In this document: positions 11,187 to 21,731 of the stretch, in pieces
How the letters are laid out: each line of letters begins with the position of its first letter
How positions within the stretch are numbered: the stretch's first letter is position 1
Origin: Prinsepia uniflora
Taxonomy: Eukaryota > Streptophyta > Magnoliopsida > Rosales > Rosaceae
DNA: 64,000 bases
Assembly: GCA_032719365.1 (NCBI GenBank)
Contig: CM064876.1
Span: forward strand, 57,717,864-57,781,863
Direction of reading: 5' to 3'
Translations under genes and position numbers: made by a program
Notes under the pieces: model-generated
Told to the model about the DNA's origin: nothing
What the model saw: only the letters and a program-made list of their open reading frames with translations
Database searches by the model: none

Positions 11187-11221
11187 AATTTCGGGGACGA
11201 AATTCCCTAAGGGGGGAAGGT
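11186..11221 (+). promoter_or_regulatory. Inverted repeat plus polypurine tract of element A
   Basis: AATTTCG-GGGA-CGAAATT (11187-11204) is a perfect 7-bp-arm inverted repeat. It is followed by the purine run AAGGGGGGAAGG (11209-11220), which would prime plus-strand DNA synthesis next to the 3' LTR. The same layout precedes the LTRs of elements C and E. Confidence 0.85.
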
Positions 11222-13903
11222 TGTAACGCCCCGAAAATCCTAAACTTGTAAAATATTAAAATAATGTGAAAATGACGTTTTTACCCTTGATGACATATGG
11301 CTAAAAGTTGACTTTTTGTTTAAAATACTTTTTGTACATTTCTCGAGTACCGTTGTGTAGGTCTCGGAACGCTGAATCCGTAGACAGGCGGCACGTCGAA
11401 AACGGAGCTCGTATGAAGAAGTTATGGGTATGAGAAGTTCAGGGGCAAAATGGTCATTTGTGACCACAAGGGTAAAATGGTAATTTTATATTGGTTTTAA
11501 CTTAAACGGGCTAAGGATTAATATGAAGTGCTGACTCTCCCTTTTAATTGCTGATTCATTTCAGAAAATGACTCATATCCTTCATCAAGTGACAAGTGTC
11601 ACTTGTTTATAAGGGTTAGTGGCACTTGGTTAATTAATTAATTGAGGTTAGCAGCTGATGGGTAATTAAGTGAACAGTAACTGGCTTAGAACCCAAAACA
11701 GAGCACCGATACTTCCCTTCTTCCTTCTTAATCGAATTCTGTTGTAACCAGCGTGATTGAGTAAGAAATTGGCTAAATTGAAGAGTGAAAAACCGAAGAG
11801 GAACCAAACAAACCTAAGAAAACACCCTACTACACTTACCCGAAAATCCTTCAATTCCTTCATTTTCGAATTTGGATTTCCAGACGGTTTCGTTCCAATT
11901 TGACGTGATATTAAGCTTCCTGGGAGCTTAACGACTCGAACCCAATCAAATAGAACAAGAATTGGAGCTGTAATGGTGATGAACAGACCCTGCAACTAGT
12001 TCGGAAAATCGAGCTTGAGTCGAGGTACTTAGAGGTAAAATTTCATGAAATTGATTTCGAATTCGTGTTCATTATAGTCCTATGATGCTTCTGGTGTGAA
12101 CAATTGAAGGAAACAGGTGAGTTTTGGATGGGACCCAAACTCAAACCCGACGGGTGTTCCTCTTGAGTCGAGATGATTTAAGGCTTAATTAATTAAATTG
12201 AAGTGATAGAACTGTAAGTTAGATTGACTTGATGATAACGAGTGAAAGAACGGAAGGAATTGAGTTGGAATCACGGGAAAACGAGTCGGGTCTGATCGCG
12301 AGTCGCTGACCCGTTTATCAGAGAAACGGGTAGAGAAGGGAACTGTAGCAATCAATGTTCACGGCGCGTGGCTTTCACGCGCAGCCGCGCAGCCGCTTGC
12401 GGCGGCATGTGAGGGCGCGTGGCCGGGAATCTGAGGAAGGGTCCAACAGCAATTTTGATACTTTCGATGATACAGACATATTAGCGTTGGTTTTGGGTCA
12501 ATCGGATATGAACTGAGAGTAGTTTTGTGTACCCGAAGCGTATAGGTTACGTTTAAAATAATATTATTTTATTCCGACGATTAGGAAATTCGTATAGGGG
12601 ATTATGTGATAAGCTAGTAATATTATATTACTTGTTTGACAGGCCCGAATACTTCCAGGACATCGGAAGGACGCGAACAACTCGAAACGGAACAATCTGG
12701 ACGGTGTGTGAGTGGGCTTTTGTTTTCTACCCTAAATGCATGCATATATGTGTTTTAAATGCCTTATAATATGATTTGAAATGATTTGGTATGATTGATA
12801 CTTCGATATGATGATTTCCGAATTTTTGGGAATATTATATTATTTTTTGGAATATTATATTATTTTATATGCTTTTGGGCACAATTTTTGAGAAAACTGT
12901 GAAACTGATATTTCGAGCTAAGGCTCGGGGTTTGAACTTGATTTTGACTCGGATTATGAGTCTGATATTGGATTTGATAGATTTATGTCATAAATGAGAT
13001 TGTGATTGCGCAGGTTTGCGTGGATTGGTTTATGGATTTGAGAAAAGTGTTTTTGGGCTTAAAGCTCAGCTAAAAATGGTTTTGATATTACATGCAACTG
13101 TTTTCATTGGTTTTCATAATGATATATGAGGGCTTTCAGTGTGGAATATGTTTCCCCCGAAATGGGCCCTGGAGATAACGCTCGCCTCCGGGATGGAAGT
13201 GTTTACCCCGGAGAGGTCACATAGCACAGTCTGTTGTCGTGCAGCCAGATGGAGGCTCGACTTAGACCAGATGTGCTGGATTTTATGGAGGTCAGTCAGT
13301 GATATGTTCATGATGACCTGGATTGCCGGCTGGTGATGTGTTCACAGCGGCGGATGCTCGGGATTTGAGCGGTCCTTGAGCTTATTGATTGCACGCGTTG
13401 CAGAGATAACATGACTCTATATTGGACCTGGATTCTGTGTTTTCATTGATATTGAGATTTATATTCATATCTTAATTATTTGATTTATGAGTTATGATAT
13501 GCATGCATGTTTGTGAAAACTAGAGGGTAAGACTATATTTTGATAAATGTATTTCTAAAGGTTATTTTTGTCCACTTACACCTTTGATGTTTTATTTGCC
13601 CTCCAAGCCAGTGCACAGGTACTGAGGCTCATTTCGAGGCAGAAGAATAAACGGACCGTTGCATACTCAGACACTTTGCAGCGTAGGATTTTGCTCCCTA
13701 CATGTAAATATTTCCTATGCTCTGTAAACCTGTTGACTAGGTCAACGGTCTCGAAATACTGAACTATCCCTGGTCTGACGATGTTATCGTTTATATGTGT
13801 TATATGTATATATTTGAAACTACTTTTGGTATTTTCGAGTTATTGTCAGACGGGAGCAGGATCTGTCACGGTTATCGAAGGATAATCGGGATGGGTCTTG
13901 TCA
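11222..13903 (+). repeat. 3' LTR of element A
   Basis: This 2682-bp copy matches 3982-6656. Visible differences include an 8-bp tandem duplication in the GC-rich tract (near 12385) and scattered substitutions, mostly transitions. It ends GGGTCTTGTCA at 13903 and is followed by the TAATG duplication. Confidence 0.96.
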
Positions 13904-13908
13904 TAATG
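13904..13908. repeat. Target-site duplication TAATG, right copy (element A)
   Basis: It is identical to 3977-3981. Removing A and one TAATG brings the two halves of the B reverse transcriptase back next to each other (GHY on one side, EFLVIPFG on the other). Confidence 0.95.
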
Positions 13909-14281
13909 GCCATACCTCGTCTTGAAAGTTGTCTTTGAAATATCTTCCTCCTTAATTCTCAATTGATGATACCCGGACCGCAAATCAATCTTAGAGAAAT
14001 ATCTGGCCCCTCGCAACTGGTCAATCAAATCACCAATCTGAGGCAGCTGATACTTGTTGTGTATTGTCACTTTATTAAGCTGCCTATAATCAATACATAA
14101 CCACAAACTATCATCCTTCTTCTTTAAAAAAAAAAAACCAGGGCTACCTAGGGTAAAGTACTCAGTCGAATAAAACCTATATCAATCAACTTCTGTAACT
14201 GCACCTTTAATGGTCTAAGGTATTCGCCGGGTACTAGAAAAAAACTCAATCGTAAATTCAACTTCTGTAACTGCACCTTTG
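13909..14281 (-). pseudogene. Chromovirus B reverse transcriptase, N-terminal part
   Basis: On the minus strand this encodes KVQLQKLIDIGF, then after a poly-A/T slippage area near 14130-14140 CIDYRQLNKVTIHNKY, DQLRGARYFSKIDLRSGYHQ and KTRYGHY. These are the finger and palm motifs just upstream of the RT part at 3976-3389. It is interrupted by a stop and a homopolymer frameshift. The upstream boundary near 14281 abuts plus-strand element C. A 20-bp stretch of B (AACTTCTGTAACTGCACCTT) is repeated at 14191-14210 and just before the junction. Confidence 0.88.
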
Positions 14282-15661
14282 CATCTATAGGATTGAGGTT
14301 GAATCCGGAGAAAGACAGGATTTTACCATCCGAGATGATGGGGCACTTGTGAAGGTGGGCCATTTGTGTGTGCCTGCAGAGGCAGAGTTACGGGCCGAGA
14401 TTCTGGAGAAGGCCCACAGTTCCGCATATGCTATGCATCCGGGAGGTACAAAGATGTACCGTACCCTCCGGAGCCATTATTGATGGCTAGGAATGAAGAG
14501 GGACATTGATGAATTTGTGAGTAAATGCTTAACCTGTCAGCAGGTTAAGGCGGAGCGGCAGAGACCGTATGGGGCCATGCATCCATTTTCGATTCCCGAG
14601 TGGAAGTGGGATCACATCACCATGGACTTCGTCTTTAAGTTGCCAAGGACACGGAGCGGATTTGACGGAGTGTGGGTGATTGTAGACCGGTTAACCAAGT
14701 CAGCACATTTTCTGCCAGTGCTAGAGACTTATAAACCCAACCGATTGGCTCAATTGTTAGTGAAGGAGATCATTCGACTTCATGGTACGCCGGAGTCGAT
14801 CGTGTTTGATCGCGATCCGCGTTTCACTTCCAGGTTCTGGCGGAGTTTACAGACTACCTTGGGAACAAATCTGCATTTCAGTACTGCTTTCCATCCACAG
14901 ACCGATGGACAATCTAAAAGGACTATTCAGACCCTGGAAGACATGATGAGGTCTTGTGTGCTGCAATTTCAGGATTCGTGGGATGCTCACTTGCCATTGA
15001 TGGAATTTTCTTACAACAACAGTTACCAGGCAAGTATCGAGATGGCACCCTATGAGGCACTGTATGGTCGATAGTGCAGGACACCTATCTATTGGATGGA
15101 GGTAGGAGAGCGAGCGCCGTAGGGCTGGAGTTGATGGACATAACTCAGGAAGCAGTCCGTGTTATCAGGGAAAGATTGAAGGCGGCGCAGGATCGCCAAA
15201 AGAGTTATGCTGATAGACGGATTCGAGACTTGAAGTTTAAGGTTGGAGATTTTGTCTTCCTGAAGTTATCCTCGTAGAAAGGGATTATTCGATTTGGTTG
15301 ACGGGGGAAATTGAGTCCACGTTTTATCGGACCTTATGAGATTGTGGAGAGGATTGGCCGGGTTGCGTATAGATTGGCATTACCCCCAGAACTTTCTAAA
15401 GTTCATGACGTTTTCCACGTATCTATGCTACAGAAGTACGTACATGATGCCTCTCATGTACTGGAGGAGCAACCTATCGAACTCCGAGAGGATTTGAGCA
15501 TTGAGGAACAACCAGTATAGATTTTGGACCGAAAGGACAAGGTACTACGGCAGAAGACTATCCCTCTCGTGAAAGTTCTCTGGAGAAATCAGAACGTGGA
15601 GGAAGCCACATGGGAGCCCGAGGCGCAGATGCGGGAGCAGTTTCCTTATTTGTTTACTTAA
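14282..15661 (+). pseudogene. Chromovirus C pol 3' end (RNase H linker, integrase, chromodomain), broken
   Basis: It begins abruptly inside the linker between RNase H and integrase (CIYRIEVESGERQDF aligns with CILRIEVEAGERQDY of A). It continues through the HHCC finger (AHSSAYAMHP, CLTCQQVK), the DDE core (TMDF, DRDPRFTS, QSKRTIQTLE where Glu-neighbouring Ser-Glu has become Ser-Lys), GPY/F (RFIGPYEIVERIG) and a chromodomain ending PYLFT-stop. Disabling changes are TGA at 14481, TAG at 15072, a frameshift near 15115, TAG at 15275, TGA at 15299 and TAG at 15518. Four of the five stops replace Trp or Gln codons of element A by a C-to-T or G-to-A change; the fifth replaces an Arg codon. The gene has lost its 5' part at the junction with element B. 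Confidence 0.9.
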
Positions 15662-15693
15662 ATTTCAGGACGAAATTTCATAAGGGGGGAAGG
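15660..15693 (+). promoter_or_regulatory. Inverted repeat plus polypurine tract of C
   Basis: AAATTTC-AGGAC-GAAATTT (15660-15678) has 7-bp perfect arms and is followed by AAGGGGGGAAGG (15682-15693) directly before the LTR. It has the same arrangement as element A although the sequence has diverged. Confidence 0.85.
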
Positions 15694-16665
15694 TTGTAAC
15701 ACCCCGAAAACCCGAGGATTGTAATATTATAAAATATGGAATAAAATGACATTTTTACCCCTGTGAATGGTAAGGTCAAATTGTTGATTTTTTGATTGGT
15801 GGGTCAAACGAACTTTGATCGATGACCGTAACGTAGTTCGGGACGTCACGAGTCCATATACAGGTGGCACGTCCAATTCGGACGATTAGGGAAGAAGTTG
15901 TGACGTTTGGAAGTCCAGGGGCATTTTCGTAATTTGGACGAAATAGGGGAAAAAGTTGACTTTTTGAAATACAATTGATTTTCACATGACTCGAAGACCG
16001 TTATGTAGGTCTCGATGCCCTGAGTACAACGACAGGCGGCACGCGTCAAACGGACATATGGTGACCAAGTTACGGGTCCGGAAATTTGAAGGGTATTTTG
16101 GTAATTATTGAACTGAGGGCATTTTGGTCGTTTTCACCACGGGTTACTTTAGCAGCCGTGGGAGACATTTGCTGCACCACCGTGTGTGGTGGTTCTGCAC
16201 AATCCAATTGATTAATCAAGTAGTGGGCTGGTTAGTGGGATTAATTTAAGTAGTTTGAGGCAATGGAGTATGGGATGAAGCTTAGTGCAGGCCACAGGTG
16301 GTTTTTAAAATCTGAGTTTCAAACCGTTGCGGAGGACATTTTCCCAGTGGGATCAGAGGGATTCCCACGGGTTTCTGAGTGGAATGGGTTGGTTATCTGA
16401 GTGCCTTTGAGTTGAGGGTTCATTCTGCTAAGTGTGAGGTCTGAGAGAGTTGAGAGAAACCGTGAAAAACAAAACTTTGAAAAATTGGAGGGAAATTCAG
16501 ATTTTAATTTATGAGGATCGTTGGACCAAACCAAGGGCTGGTTTAGTCTTCTGGGAGTGATTAGAATTCAGCCATATCAATTTCGAAGGGAGCTAGCCAC
16601 GGTTGAGCTGGGACTGAGGCTACCGTTTTCAGGGAAGTTGCAGAACTTGGGACGACGACTTCCAG

Positions 16666-17261
16666 GTGAGTTCTTGTTCAATTGGTTTTGTTAGAGTGTT
16701 CGTCTAGGTCCCCTTAAGCTCCTGTCTGAGTTAATTTGGGATTTGGGCTAAGTTGGGTGAGTTGCAGACGTCGACCCATTCGACTGTTCAAGCTTGGATT
16801 GATCGATTTAGGAACTGTCGAGGTTAATCAAGGTCACATAACTAAAATTAAATGGTTAGAGAAGATGTTAGGATCAAAAATGAAGGGAACGAGTTAGAAT
16901 TAAGGGTTAATTAGCCGGTTCAAGCCACGGGTGGCAGACCCGTATTGCAGAGAAACGGGTGAAGGGGATGACACTGTAGCAGCTACAGTGTCAGGCGCGT
17001 GACTTTAACGCGCAGCCACTTTGGGCAGTGCTTGGGGGCTTATCTCCGATCACGATCAACATGACTTTTTATCCTCTCATTATTCTAAACATTTTTAGTG
17101 AAATAACCATGTTGATCTGAGATAGTTAAGTGGGTCAGATTAGGGCCGGTTGTCTCGGGAAGCGTGTTTGGACGACTTCCCCGAGCCGGTTTCTGTTTCG
17201 GACTTTTTTGGATGAATGTTAAGGACCTATAGTGACCCTTGCATGTGATTTGGACTAACAG
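16666..17261 (+). promoter_or_regulatory. Candidate leader intron 1 in LTR C
   Basis: TTCCAG|GTGAGT at 16666 is a full-consensus donor, and GACTAACAG|G ending at 17261 is a plausible acceptor. They lie where LTRs A and F have comparable sites. Confidence 0.4.
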
Positions 17262-17373
17262 GAATCGTACGTTAATCCCGGAACAAGTTCGTACGCGCAG
17301 TTTCACAGCGAGAACGTACTGTGAGTGGGCCCGATTTCATTAACCCTTACATGCATAACTACTTTCATTTCCG

Positions 17374-17414
<41 letters not shown>
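17374..17414. repeat. (TA)n-(GT)n compound microsatellite
   Basis: About 13 TA units run into about 7 GT units, just inside the candidate intron 2 of LTR C. No comparable run is present at this place in the other LTRs of the window. Confidence 0.95.
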
Positions 17415-17707
17415 ATGTGTGAATCAAATGAAGGATTTTTATTACCTCGATCTACGGTTATGACACGTTTTACGATGTTGGGCTTGAAACCCGTTTTGAG
17501 GAAATTGAACACTGTTTTTGGAATATATTTCTATATGCATGTGGATGTCGATGATTATCTTAGGTACATCACTGTATAGATCCACCATGTGATACTGTCT
17601 CCTCCGGATGTGGTACCCTGGAGCGGTCACGGCGCATTGCCTGCGAGGGGTCATTCTACGGAGGTGCCGGACCGTAAGATGACTCAAGAGCAGGATTGCT
17701 ATGATTG

Positions 17708-17872
17708 GACGTCTAGGACGTCGAGCGTCTGGGACGCTAGGCATCTGGGATGCCGTACCCGAACTGGGTTCGGGGGTTGGACTCGGGATTTGAGACCCTG
17801 GGTGGCACGCGTAGCCTTGGGACTGTGACCATATTGGACGTCAGGGACGTCAGACATTTGGGATGTCGAGAT
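17708..17872 (+). other. Micro-hairpin array in LTR C
   Basis: Consecutive small inverted repeats: GACGTC-TAG-GACGTC, AGCGTC-TGG-GACGCT and GGCATC-TGG-GATGCC at 17708-17754, then GACGTC-AGG-GACGTC and GACAT-TTGGG-ATGTC at 17834-17872. Stem sequences change from unit to unit but complementarity and a loop of mostly NGG are kept. Homologous arrays occur in LTRs F, G, H, E and I1. Confidence 0.7.
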
Positions 17873-18378
17873 CGGAGTGTATAGTGCAGTAACTGTGATT
17901 ACTTTATATTTATGGTTGTTATATTGCTTGTGATATCCTATATGTATTTATGGTTTCAAATACTGATGCATGCATGTTTGGAAAACGGAGGGGTAAAATT
18001 ATATGTTTTACTTATTAAACTATTTTATAAACTTGAGTTTCGGTCCACTCACCCTTAACGTTTTGGTAAACCCTACAGGTCGTGCTACTGAGGTTGGTGA
18101 GGACCCCGAGGCTGAGGCATAGATTCGTACTGCGCACCTGAACCCCAGTTGGGTCGGATTACACGTAGGATTTTCTAGAGTCGTGCTCGGATTTTGTATT
18201 TTGGACTGTATCCCTTGTCTGACATCTTTTGAATTCGGATTGTATGTGTAACTTTATTTTCGGATATTTATGCATTTAAGTTTTTAAGACCAAAATTTGA
18301 ATTTTGGTTCGGGTGTCAGACGGGAGCAGGGCACGTCCCCTTGTGGTCCCCAGGGGATCGGGGCGGGTCCCTGTCAGC

Positions 18379-18393
18379 TTGGTATCCGAGCAC
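18379..18393 (+). other. Primer binding site of the second C unit
   Basis: TTGGTATCCGAGCAC, two bases after the LTR end, matches the initiator tRNA-Met primer site except for one base (C for A). Confidence 0.85.
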
Positions 18394-18489
18394 TAGGTTG
18401 TGGTCAGCATGTTAGACTAGCGGTTAGTACTAGGTGTTTTTCGAGTCTAAGGATGATGTTATCTAATCTATGCCTCTTTACAGCTGGTT

Positions 18490-19085
18490 ATGCCTCCGAG
18501 GAGAATCCCTCAAGCACGGACCGACGAGGAACTTGAGAGAGAGATGGAATGCGCTAGTATTGAGCGGGCTCAATGGTTGGGAGCCACACCTTTCAACGGG
18601 GGATCAAACCCCGAGGATGCCTACGAGTGGATTGCTAAATGGGAAAGAATCTTCACAGTGATGCATTGCCCACCCAGCGAGCGGGTGACTTCGGTGGCCT
18701 TCTTGCTGGAAGGCGGAGCTTACCGGTGGTGGTAGGATCTTGAGATTTCAGGGTGGTCTGTCCACACCACCACATGGGAGGTCTTTCGTGCCCGATTTTT
18801 AGATCAGTACTACCCGCGATCATTTCGCGCGGCACGAGAGGCAGAGTTCCTGCTACTAGAGCAGGGAGATATGTCTGTGGCAGACTATGATCAGACTTTC
18901 GAAAAGCTTTCCCGTTTTGGGGCAGCTTTTGTGAGTACTGAGGAGGAAAAATGTCAGATATTTGAGTTGGGACTCCGAGGAGAGATACGGGCAGGTGTGA
19001 CGGCTGCCAGTTATGCGACTCTGAGGGACATGGTCGACGCTGCAGTTCGTGTCGAGGCCAGTCTGGCGGCACACCAGGTGCGACA
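18490..19085 (+). pseudogene. gag N-terminal part of the second C unit
   Basis: ATG at 18490 opens MPPRRIPQARTDEEL, followed by the gag capsid motifs WIAKWERIFTVMHCPP, YRWW, FRARFLDQYYPRS and FELGLRGEI. A single TAG at 18733-18735 interrupts an otherwise continuous frame. The gene is cut near 19086-19091 by the LTR I1 insertion and resumes at 25774. It pairs with the PBS just upstream and would encode the structural protein of the virus-like particle. Confidence 0.9.
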
Positions 19086-19679
19086 ATCATCAACAGGACC
19101 CATCCCAATCCCCCTGGGATTACCGTGGAATGTGCCCTGCTCCCGTCCAACAAGGGGTGTCAGACAAGGGATAACCAAGAGTCACTACCCAACGGGGCAT
19201 CCAGAGTGCGCAAGGATCGATGGAGGAGGTGTGCAATGTCCCAGTCTCTACTGCAGTCACATCCGTAATCAACCTGAAGGGCATTAAAACCAAAAGCTGT
19301 GAGTGGACAAAAATCAATAAGTTCATCAAATACATTTATAAGACATTTATGCCCTCCAATAAAAACGTATGCATGCCATGAAAACCAGTAACCAAAACGT
19401 TTGCTCAACCGAGTCATTAGGGCCTTAGCCCAAAAACCGTTAACCAAAAACCAAGTGTGGGAACTCAGCCCAAAACTGTGGAATACCACATCCAGACATA
19501 TTAAAATCATGTGGGCCACCGCCCAAAGCCATAAACATAAATCCATAAATCCGAAACCATTTAGGGTCCCCGACCCGACATACCATTTCATAACCAATAA
19601 TCCATTTTTACCATATAACACATATCCAACCGATAAGCCATTTTATAGATTCATTAATCCATATTTACCATTACCATCA

Positions 19680-20330
19680 CCAGCATCCCTGATGCTTAGC
19701 GTCCCAGACGCTTGACGTCCCTGACGTCATATCTCACGGTATTAAGCAACGCGTGCTGCTCGGGGTCTCACCGGGTCCATATCTCTGACATCCCCGATGT
19801 CTGACGTCCCTGACGTCAATCATAGCAATCCTGCTCCTGAGTCATCATACGGTCCGGCTGCTCCGTATAATGACCCCTCGCAGGCAATGCACCGTGACTT
19901 CCCCAGTGTCCCAGACACCTGGAGGAGACCATCATATATCCTCGTATCCAGATGGTATATGGAAATAGTTTTATTAAATCATTTCACAATATTACAATGG
20001 GCCCCGCCCGAAATCTCCATAAAACAACATAATTCCATTTAGGGTCCCTGACCCAAAATCACAATTATTAAACATAGGGTCCCTGACCCGAAATCACCAT
20101 TATAATCCAATTGGGCCTCATGCCCAATTTTATGAACCACTGGGCCACGACCCGATTTGTAAACCAACGGGCCTCTGGCCCGATAACATCACTCGAATGG
20201 TTCTTAGCCCGTTTTCATAAACAACTGGGCCCCTGGCCCGATTTCATAAAGCAACTGGGCCCCCGGCCCGATTTCATTAACATAAATGGACTCCAAGTCC
20301 GAGGTTTCCAAAATAATTGGGCCCCAAGCC
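19680..20330 (-). other. Micro-hairpin arrays in LTR I1
   Basis: On the plus strand: GCATC-CCT-GATGC, GCGTC-CCA-GACGC, GACGTC-CCT-GACGTC (19684-19727), GACATC-CCC-GATGTC and GACGTC-CCT-GACGTC (19787-19817), GGGTC-CCT-GACCC (20041, 20075), CGGGCC-TCT-GGCCCG (20169), GGGCC-CCT-GGCCC (20227) and GGGCC-CCC-GGCCC (20258). Units are spaced about 30 bp apart in the second half. On the LTR sense strand the loops read AGG, TGG, GGG or AGA. Confidence 0.7.
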
Positions 20331-21717
20331 CGAGTTCATCTTTCCAATTCCAAAACCCTTTTTATCAAATTATTTATTAAGCCATTAAGCCATAAGCACA
20401 TAAAACCACAATAAAACCGTTAACCTCGACATACGTGAAATACGAAAAATACCTCGAATTACGTGCAACATACCCGAAATCAATAATCACAATCACCATC
20501 ATAGAAATCACGTATATAAAACATATAACACATTTAAGCATGCATAGGATTTATAAAACCAAAGTACACTCACAGACCGTTTTAACGGTATGCCTCGATA
20601 CGCGTGTTATCGGCCCTCCCGGGCCACACCACTATCACCGGGACTCCCAATCCTGTCCAAATCACATTACAGGGTTACTATCCTCATCATTAACATCTTA
20701 TCAATGTCCCGTAATTTTCCCGAATTTTTAACTATTTTTAAACTTGATTTAAAACCTTCGGACATCCCAAACAATATCTAGACGGTGTCCGATCGACACG
20801 AAACCAATTCCAAAATGTTCGTTACATTAAATAGGACAGAAATCATGTTGACCTCACCTCAAGATTCGTGCCCACGCGCCGTCACGCGCCGCCGTGAGTG
20901 GCTGCGCGTGAAACCCACGCGCCTGCTACAGTGTCACCAGCCTAACCCATATGTCTGGTAAACGGGTCCAATTTGCCGGCGAGACGACCCGGTTCCAATC
21001 CTATCAATTCAGCCTTAATTACAACAATTGATGATTCAATTAGCTTTGTTTTAAGTTCAATTAGAGTTCTGTAATGATAATTTCACCAAAACCTACCTCA
21101 AATCACACGACTCGAAGATGAACATCGAAGAACTCTCGAACACTGTTCATCTTTGAAAGTCGTCGATATCAAATGGTTTCCTTCAATTGATGCAACCAGA
21201 AGCTTCAAAGGACATAGGTAAACTCTTTCCCCATCTCAATTGCATCAATCGAAGCCTCAAACTCCACGACTCAAACTCGATAGCCGTACACTGTGCAATA
21301 ATGGAACTTCATCAATCTCCAACGTTTTCCTTCAATTGATCCTTCCAGAAGCATCGTGGGATCCTCAGGAACATAATCCTCAGTTCAATTTCGTCAATCA
21401 AAGCCTCCAATTCCTCGACTCAACCTCGTATTTCCTCCTCTTTCACCAAGTATGTTCAGAGCCAATACGTTGCCAATTTCCTTCGTTCTTTTGAAGATTC
21501 TGATCGTTGTGATCCCAGGAAGCTGAATGTGAGCTCAATTTCGTTCCTCACGGCCCAATTCCCAGTATTTGAATTTTCCCCCCAAAATTTCTAAAATCCG
21601 AAACCCAGAATTCAGCACACTCACAACCCCTCGTGTTTCCCTTGGTATCTCAATCCTTCAATCACTCATTTTTCTCTCAATAACGGCAGAGGAAGGGAGC
21701 CAATTCTCCCAGTTCAT

Positions 21718-21731
21718 CCCCCCCCCCCCCC
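21718..21731. repeat. Poly-C tract
   Basis: Fourteen consecutive C residues inside LTR I1. I2 has no such run at the matching place. Confidence 0.95.

Larger units (their letters stand above)
3982..13903 (+). mobile_element. Element A: full-length Ty3/gypsy chromovirus (Tekay/Del-like)
   Basis: A structurally complete LTR retrotransposon of about 9.9 kb: 5' LTR 3982-6656, primer binding site 6660-6672, gag-pro-pol 6750-11186, inverted repeat and polypurine tract 11186-11221, 3' LTR 11222-13903. It is flanked by TAATG duplications and inserted in the RT of the older minus-strand element B. The domain order PR-RT-RH-INT-chromodomain defines a chromovirus. Tekay/Del affiliation is an inference from the long LTRs and the gag and chromodomain character. 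Coding lesions (several stops, two compensating frameshifts) mean this copy is not autonomous now. By eye the LTRs differ by only a few percent at most. Confidence 0.96.
17321..18078 (+). promoter_or_regulatory. Candidate leader intron 2 in LTR C
   Basis: GTGAGT at 17321 comes after a 59-nt putative exon, and AAACCCTACAG ends at 18078. GTGAGTGG (17321-17328) and CCACTCAC (18045-18052) form the mirror pair seen in other LTRs, with CATGCATG at 17966-17976 next to the second. Confidence 0.4.
15695..18376 (+). repeat. LTR of element C, shared by two internal regions
   Basis: This 2682-bp LTR starts TGTAACACCCCG and ends GGGTCCCTGTCA. On its left is the end of a pol with PPT, as expected for a 3' LTR. 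On its right is a PBS and gag, as expected for a 5' LTR. It is therefore the middle LTR of an internal-LTR-internal tandem, most simply produced by unequal recombination between LTRs. It contains a hairpin array at 17708-17754 and 17834-17872, a TA/GT microsatellite, and the two candidate introns. Confidence 0.9.
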
